Positions 60,701 to 64,000 of a DNA stretch of 64,000 nt are shown here, piece after piece. The notes beneath the pieces were generated by a model that was not told where the DNA came from, ran no database searches, and saw only the letters and a list, made by a program, of their open reading frames with translations. Position 1 is the stretch's first letter. Each line of letters opens with the position of its first letter. This stretch comes from Nematostella vectensis. Taxonomy: Eukaryota; Cnidaria; Anthozoa; Actiniaria; Edwardsiidae. Made by a program: the position numbers and the translations under genes. The stretch lies in assembly GCF_932526225.1 (NCBI RefSeq), contig NC_064036.1, forward strand, positions 1,860,001 to 1,924,000. Direction: 5' to 3'.

Positions 60701-63085
60701 AAACAAGCATTATAAAAGCACAACAATAAATGAAAAAAAATTTCTCAATACAAACCATCGTCAAAAACTCACCTTGGCAGTGTGTTTTCTTGGTCGCTTT
60801 ATGTTTGTCGCCTAGAGGTTGTGTTCGCTTTTTGTTGTAAACCGTGATCTTTCTGCTAACAAGGAACTTGTCAACACAAGTGAATGCTTTTTATAACTGA
60901 AAACAGACATCAATCCAAGGCCCCTTCCTCTCCGGATCTCCTTGCATAGATATAGACATGAATAAATATAGAATGGTAGTGTAGAGCCTCTCCTCTTAGT
61001 CCTCTTTTTAGCTGCTGCTGCTGCCACGGGCAGGATTTTACATCGGCTTGTACTTGAGACAAAACGTTTCCTCAAAAACTTCAGCTCATTTGAATCCGCT
61101 TATTTTCTCATTAAATACCATTTTCAAGCTGCCTTTCTTCTGTGAACATACAAACTTTGCAGCACAAAGCGAGGCGGTAAAAAAACACAGAACAGCGTAA
61201 GATCGAGTGGGGCCTGGGAGTTGCACGATTGACTGGATGGATGGATTGTGACACCACAGGGTAACCGCGCGATGACCACAAAACCAAGCCGCATAGCTAT
61301 ACCATATTTCTATACCTATAGAGCTCCGCGCTGGCTCCGCTATAAAGATGTATCCTGTAGCCACATTATTAGCCGCATTTGGACGTTTTCAAATAAATGC
61401 GCGACAGAAACGTCTCCGGCGAACCGCACTTCCCTGGTTCCTCTCCAAAACCTGCCTAATGTGGGGAAGGGGTGTAGGGCAATACTCACGGATCATCAGG
61501 TGTGAACTGCACGTCTTCGTTTGTGAATTGCGGGTCGAAGTTCTCTAGTCCGTAAGGGTCCTCCTGCCTCGGTTTGAAGGGCGGCGTGACCTGTCGGGCC
61601 TCTAGCTGCTCCCAGCTGACCGTGCGGAAGAACGCGTGCGATGTGATATCAGCAAAGCCTGTCTGCGGATGGCAGCCTAGACGCTCTGTTGGGTTCTGCA
61701 CAAAATACAATATAAGAGTTATATATAAAAGGCCAATCACGCCGTTATACTGTTATACAACGACGTAAATCGCGCGCTCTGATTGGTCAAGGGTCCATGT
61801 GTTACCTGAGGACACACGCACGCTTGGCGTCAGAATGCGCGTTCAACTGCATCTTGTTGCGTACTTTTTGTAAGTCATCTGTGCATCTATTAGAGGACGG
61901 ATGTACGCAAAAATGAGATATATTTGTTGATTCTCGCACATAACGGCATTTCCATCAGATAATTCAAAACTTGTTGGTCTTGTATAAATAGACCCTTGAA
62001 TTTTCGGCATTCTTTAAGAAGGGAAAGAAGTGAGGGCTTGTTTATTGCACTGCAAGTTGGCACAAAGAGAATAACCAGCCATTTCCTTATTTTTAAAACA
62101 GCGTGAAAGAAAATTTCAAAATAATTAACGAAATTACACCTGCTGTTTACACGAAGGCTTTACCTGAAGCGATGAAAAGCGTGATACTTGACTATCTATA
62201 TTTGTGTGACTGTCTAACAATCTTTAGCTTGTGTTGGCCGATGTAAATGGACAATTTGCGTAAGTAGAGTAAGATGACGGCGTAAATGGTATTCTTTAAA
62301 GGCGCAGTGAGTGCTCGCAATTCTAAAAAGAAGAGTACTACAAAAGGACAGAGTGTTAAGTCTTGAGAAGCTAAGGCTTTCAAACAAGTTCCACCCATAC
62401 ACCGCTACTAGAATACATTACAGCAAGCAGACTATCAGCCCCCGCTCTTACCCACCGACCTCTCTCCTCCCCCCACCAACCCGTGCTTCACACACAATTG
62501 GTGCATGTGTGTTGTAACCATGTGCCTTACCTTATTCAGATATCCCTTGAGTATAGAGGCGGCCTTGACCGATAGCGACCTCGGAATTCTGATGGGCTTC
62601 TCGAGAATGACTGCAATACAATGATCGTGCTTTGTTTATATTCGTATGAGGTGTGCGAATCACGAACAGTTCAACGGTGAAAAAAAAATACACCCAAAAT
62701 GGCGCGTTTTGCAGGCAAGAAGACAAATGCAAATGAAACACCTTGATATATGCTACTAAATTTGTTCAGGACATTTGTGTCAGGAAGAACTAACACTTCC
62801 CTTTAGAATAACCGTTTAATATTAGAATGTCGCACACTTTAGAGTCGAAGCTCCAACCTAGACAACTATGAACCAGCCTTACAACAACCATTTTATAGTG
62901 ACCTTTTTCAAGGCTAGGGCCCTTCCTAGTTAAACAATGCTACCAATCTAAGTTTTCACCTTGGAAGAGATAGTCCTCAGTGTTCTGGTCAGGGTTATCG
63001 GCGCTTCCTACAATGTCGAAGGGTGATCTTCCCGCCAGCATCTCGTACAGGAGTACACCTAGCGCCCACCAGTCCACACTAAAGC
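57706..63085 (-). CDS. aPKC: Atypical protein kinase C, C-terminal exons (5' part beyond window)
   Basis: Exons in view: 63085-62960, 62610-62531, 61695-61490 and 57793-57706, phases consistent. They encode the kinase C-lobe from subdomain IX ([10 protein letters not shown]) through the aPKC insert ([15 protein letters not shown]), then R-L-G-C-H-P and the AGC tail. The turn motif is V-Q-F-T-P-D-D. The hydrophobic motif F-E-G-F-E-Y has Glu where other PKCs have phospho-Ser/Thr, the mark of PKC zeta/iota. The protein ends E-D-S-V, a potential PDZ ligand. aPKC acts with Par-6 and Par-3 in cell polarity. The last intron is 3.7 kb and holds other exon-like sequence. Confidence 0.93.
58720..59740. 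repeat. Diverged tandem duplication in the aPKC last intron
   Basis: Blocks 58720-59160 and 59320-59740 share ordered words (GAAACCCTG, TTGAYTGAGCAC, CATTTYCCC, TTTACAGATTT, AAAACCCTWTTA) at roughly 600-bp offset. An old duplication with no coding sense visible. Confidence 0.45.
59777..60811 (-). CDS. Putative small nested gene: two possible 3' exons
   Basis: Within the aPKC last intron, same strand. Possible exon 60811-60773 (13 codons, basic: K-R-P-R-K-H-T-A-K) ends at a strong GTGAGT donor. Exon 59836-59777 begins after TTTATTTAG and encodes [19 protein letters not shown] then stop. Both are phase 0 and join in frame. I do not recognise the protein. Upstream exons were not settled; an in-frame TAG precedes 60811, so an acceptor must be there or the exon starts elsewhere. 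It may be a short Lys-rich (nuclear or ribosomal-type) protein or chance. Confidence 0.35.
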
Positions 63086-64000
63086 CTGTATGAACAACCC
63101 AGAAGTTAAAACACCACGCCAGGGGCATTGGTAGAACTCTCAGAAGAGCTTTGGCATGAACATAAATTCAAAACCACAACTAGGGCTGTTGGTATGGTGG
63201 TACACTTTTAGAAGGACCCAAGCATACATGGGTGTGGGCGTGGTGAGAAAGGGTGGTACATTCTAAAAAGAACTTTGGCATTCATAGGTGTTACCTTGGC
63301 CCACATCTAGGTCAGATGGTTAGGGGATGGGAATGGTGGCACATTATCAGAAAAAAAACTCCAGTATATGTGGGCGTTACACCTTCAAGTCCGCAGCTAG
63401 GGCTACGCCTTCAAGTCCGCAGCTAGGGCTACGCCTTCAAGTCCGCAGCTAGGGCTACGCCTTCAAGTCCGCAGCTAGGGCTACGCCTTCAAGTCCGCAG
63501 CTAGGGCCTAGGTGTGGGTGTAGGCATAGTACCCCAGAGTGAGGAGGAGTCAAGTGGTCCAACATACAATTGTGTCAATCACTCCAATCCACAACTAGGG
63601 GCTGTTGGTAATGGGTGGGTGTTGTGAGTCAAGGGGTCCAGCATACAATTGTGTCTATCACTTCAGTCCACAACTAGGGGCTGTTGGTAATGGGTGGGTG
63701 TTGTGAGTCAAGTGGTCCAGCATAAAATTGTGTCAATCACTCCAATCCACAACTAGGGGCTGTTGGTAATGGGTGGGTGTTGTGAGTCAAGGGGTCCAGC
63801 ATACAATTGTGTCAATCACTCCAATCCACAACTAGGGGCTGTTGGTAATGGGTGGGTGTTGTGAGTCAAGGGGTCCAGCACATACAATTGTGTCAATCAC
63901 TCCAATCCACAACTAGGGGCTGTTGGTAATGGGTGGGTGTTGTGGAGTGAGTCAAGTGGTCCAGCACATACAATTGTGTCAATCAGTCCAGTCCACAACT
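63086..64000. repeat. aPKC intron with two minisatellites
   Basis: A 26-bp unit (CCTTCAAGTCCGCAGCTAGG plus GCTACG) repeats five times at 63382-63511. A 79-bp unit containing GGGGCTGTTGGTAATGGGTG and ATACAATTGTGTCAATCACT repeats about five times from 63545 to the edge. No exon seen. Confidence 0.85.

Overview
The window reads as nuclear DNA of an invertebrate animal, most likely an anthozoan cnidarian such as a sea anemone. That is inference. The intron-rich genes for LPCAT3, TDP-43, SDHB, atypical PKC and a PTB-SH2 adaptor are close to vertebrate orthologs, introns have standard animal splice sites, and the intergenic DNA is full of short inverted-repeat elements and minisatellites. No database search was possible. 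Gene models were built by hand from splice sites, reading-frame phase and remembered family sequences.

Region 1 (1-3.45 kb) is unlike the rest. It is GC-richer, intronless and densely packed, with five small ORFs: a C-terminally anchored protein (+), a Cys/His-repeat protein, an ankyrin protein, a TFIIB-like factor and a small membrane protein (all -). This gene set points to a giant virus (Nucleocytoviricota). Four of the ORFs share one promoter-like box 17-19 nt upstream of ATG, and perfect inverted repeats follow three of them. I read it as an endogenous giant-virus segment cut by the left window edge. A 36-bp E-box minisatellite (3.5-3.9 kb) separates it from host sequence.

Region 2 (3.9-16.6 kb) holds a TMEM151-like membrane protein (+) and a complete 15-exon LPCAT3 gene (-, 467 aa). 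LPCAT3 introns carry several minisatellites; two of them consist of repeated copies of a real splice site, and the catalytic Asn position reads His.

Region 3 (16.6-37 kb) is mostly non-coding. It contains a decayed Penelope-like element, two long-stem hairpins, a single-exon class A GPCR (+, 27.8 kb), back-to-back terminal-inverted-repeat elements (30.7-32.0 kb), a 95-bp satellite, and four near-identical 1,040-bp tandem units (32.9-37.0 kb).

Region 4 (38-64 kb) is gene-dense: TARDBP/TDP-43 (-, 4 coding exons), SDHB (-, 10 exons), a PTB-SH2 adaptor (+, 9 exons, divergent from SDHB across 234 bp), and the 3' end of atypical PKC (-, running off the right edge). The adaptor has a GC-AG first intron and an intron holding 20 tandem copies of an exon end plus its donor site.

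The host genes are unrelated housekeeping or signalling genes and do not form a pathway. The most notable patterns are the virus-like block with its own regulatory code and the repeated growth of minisatellites from splice junctions.
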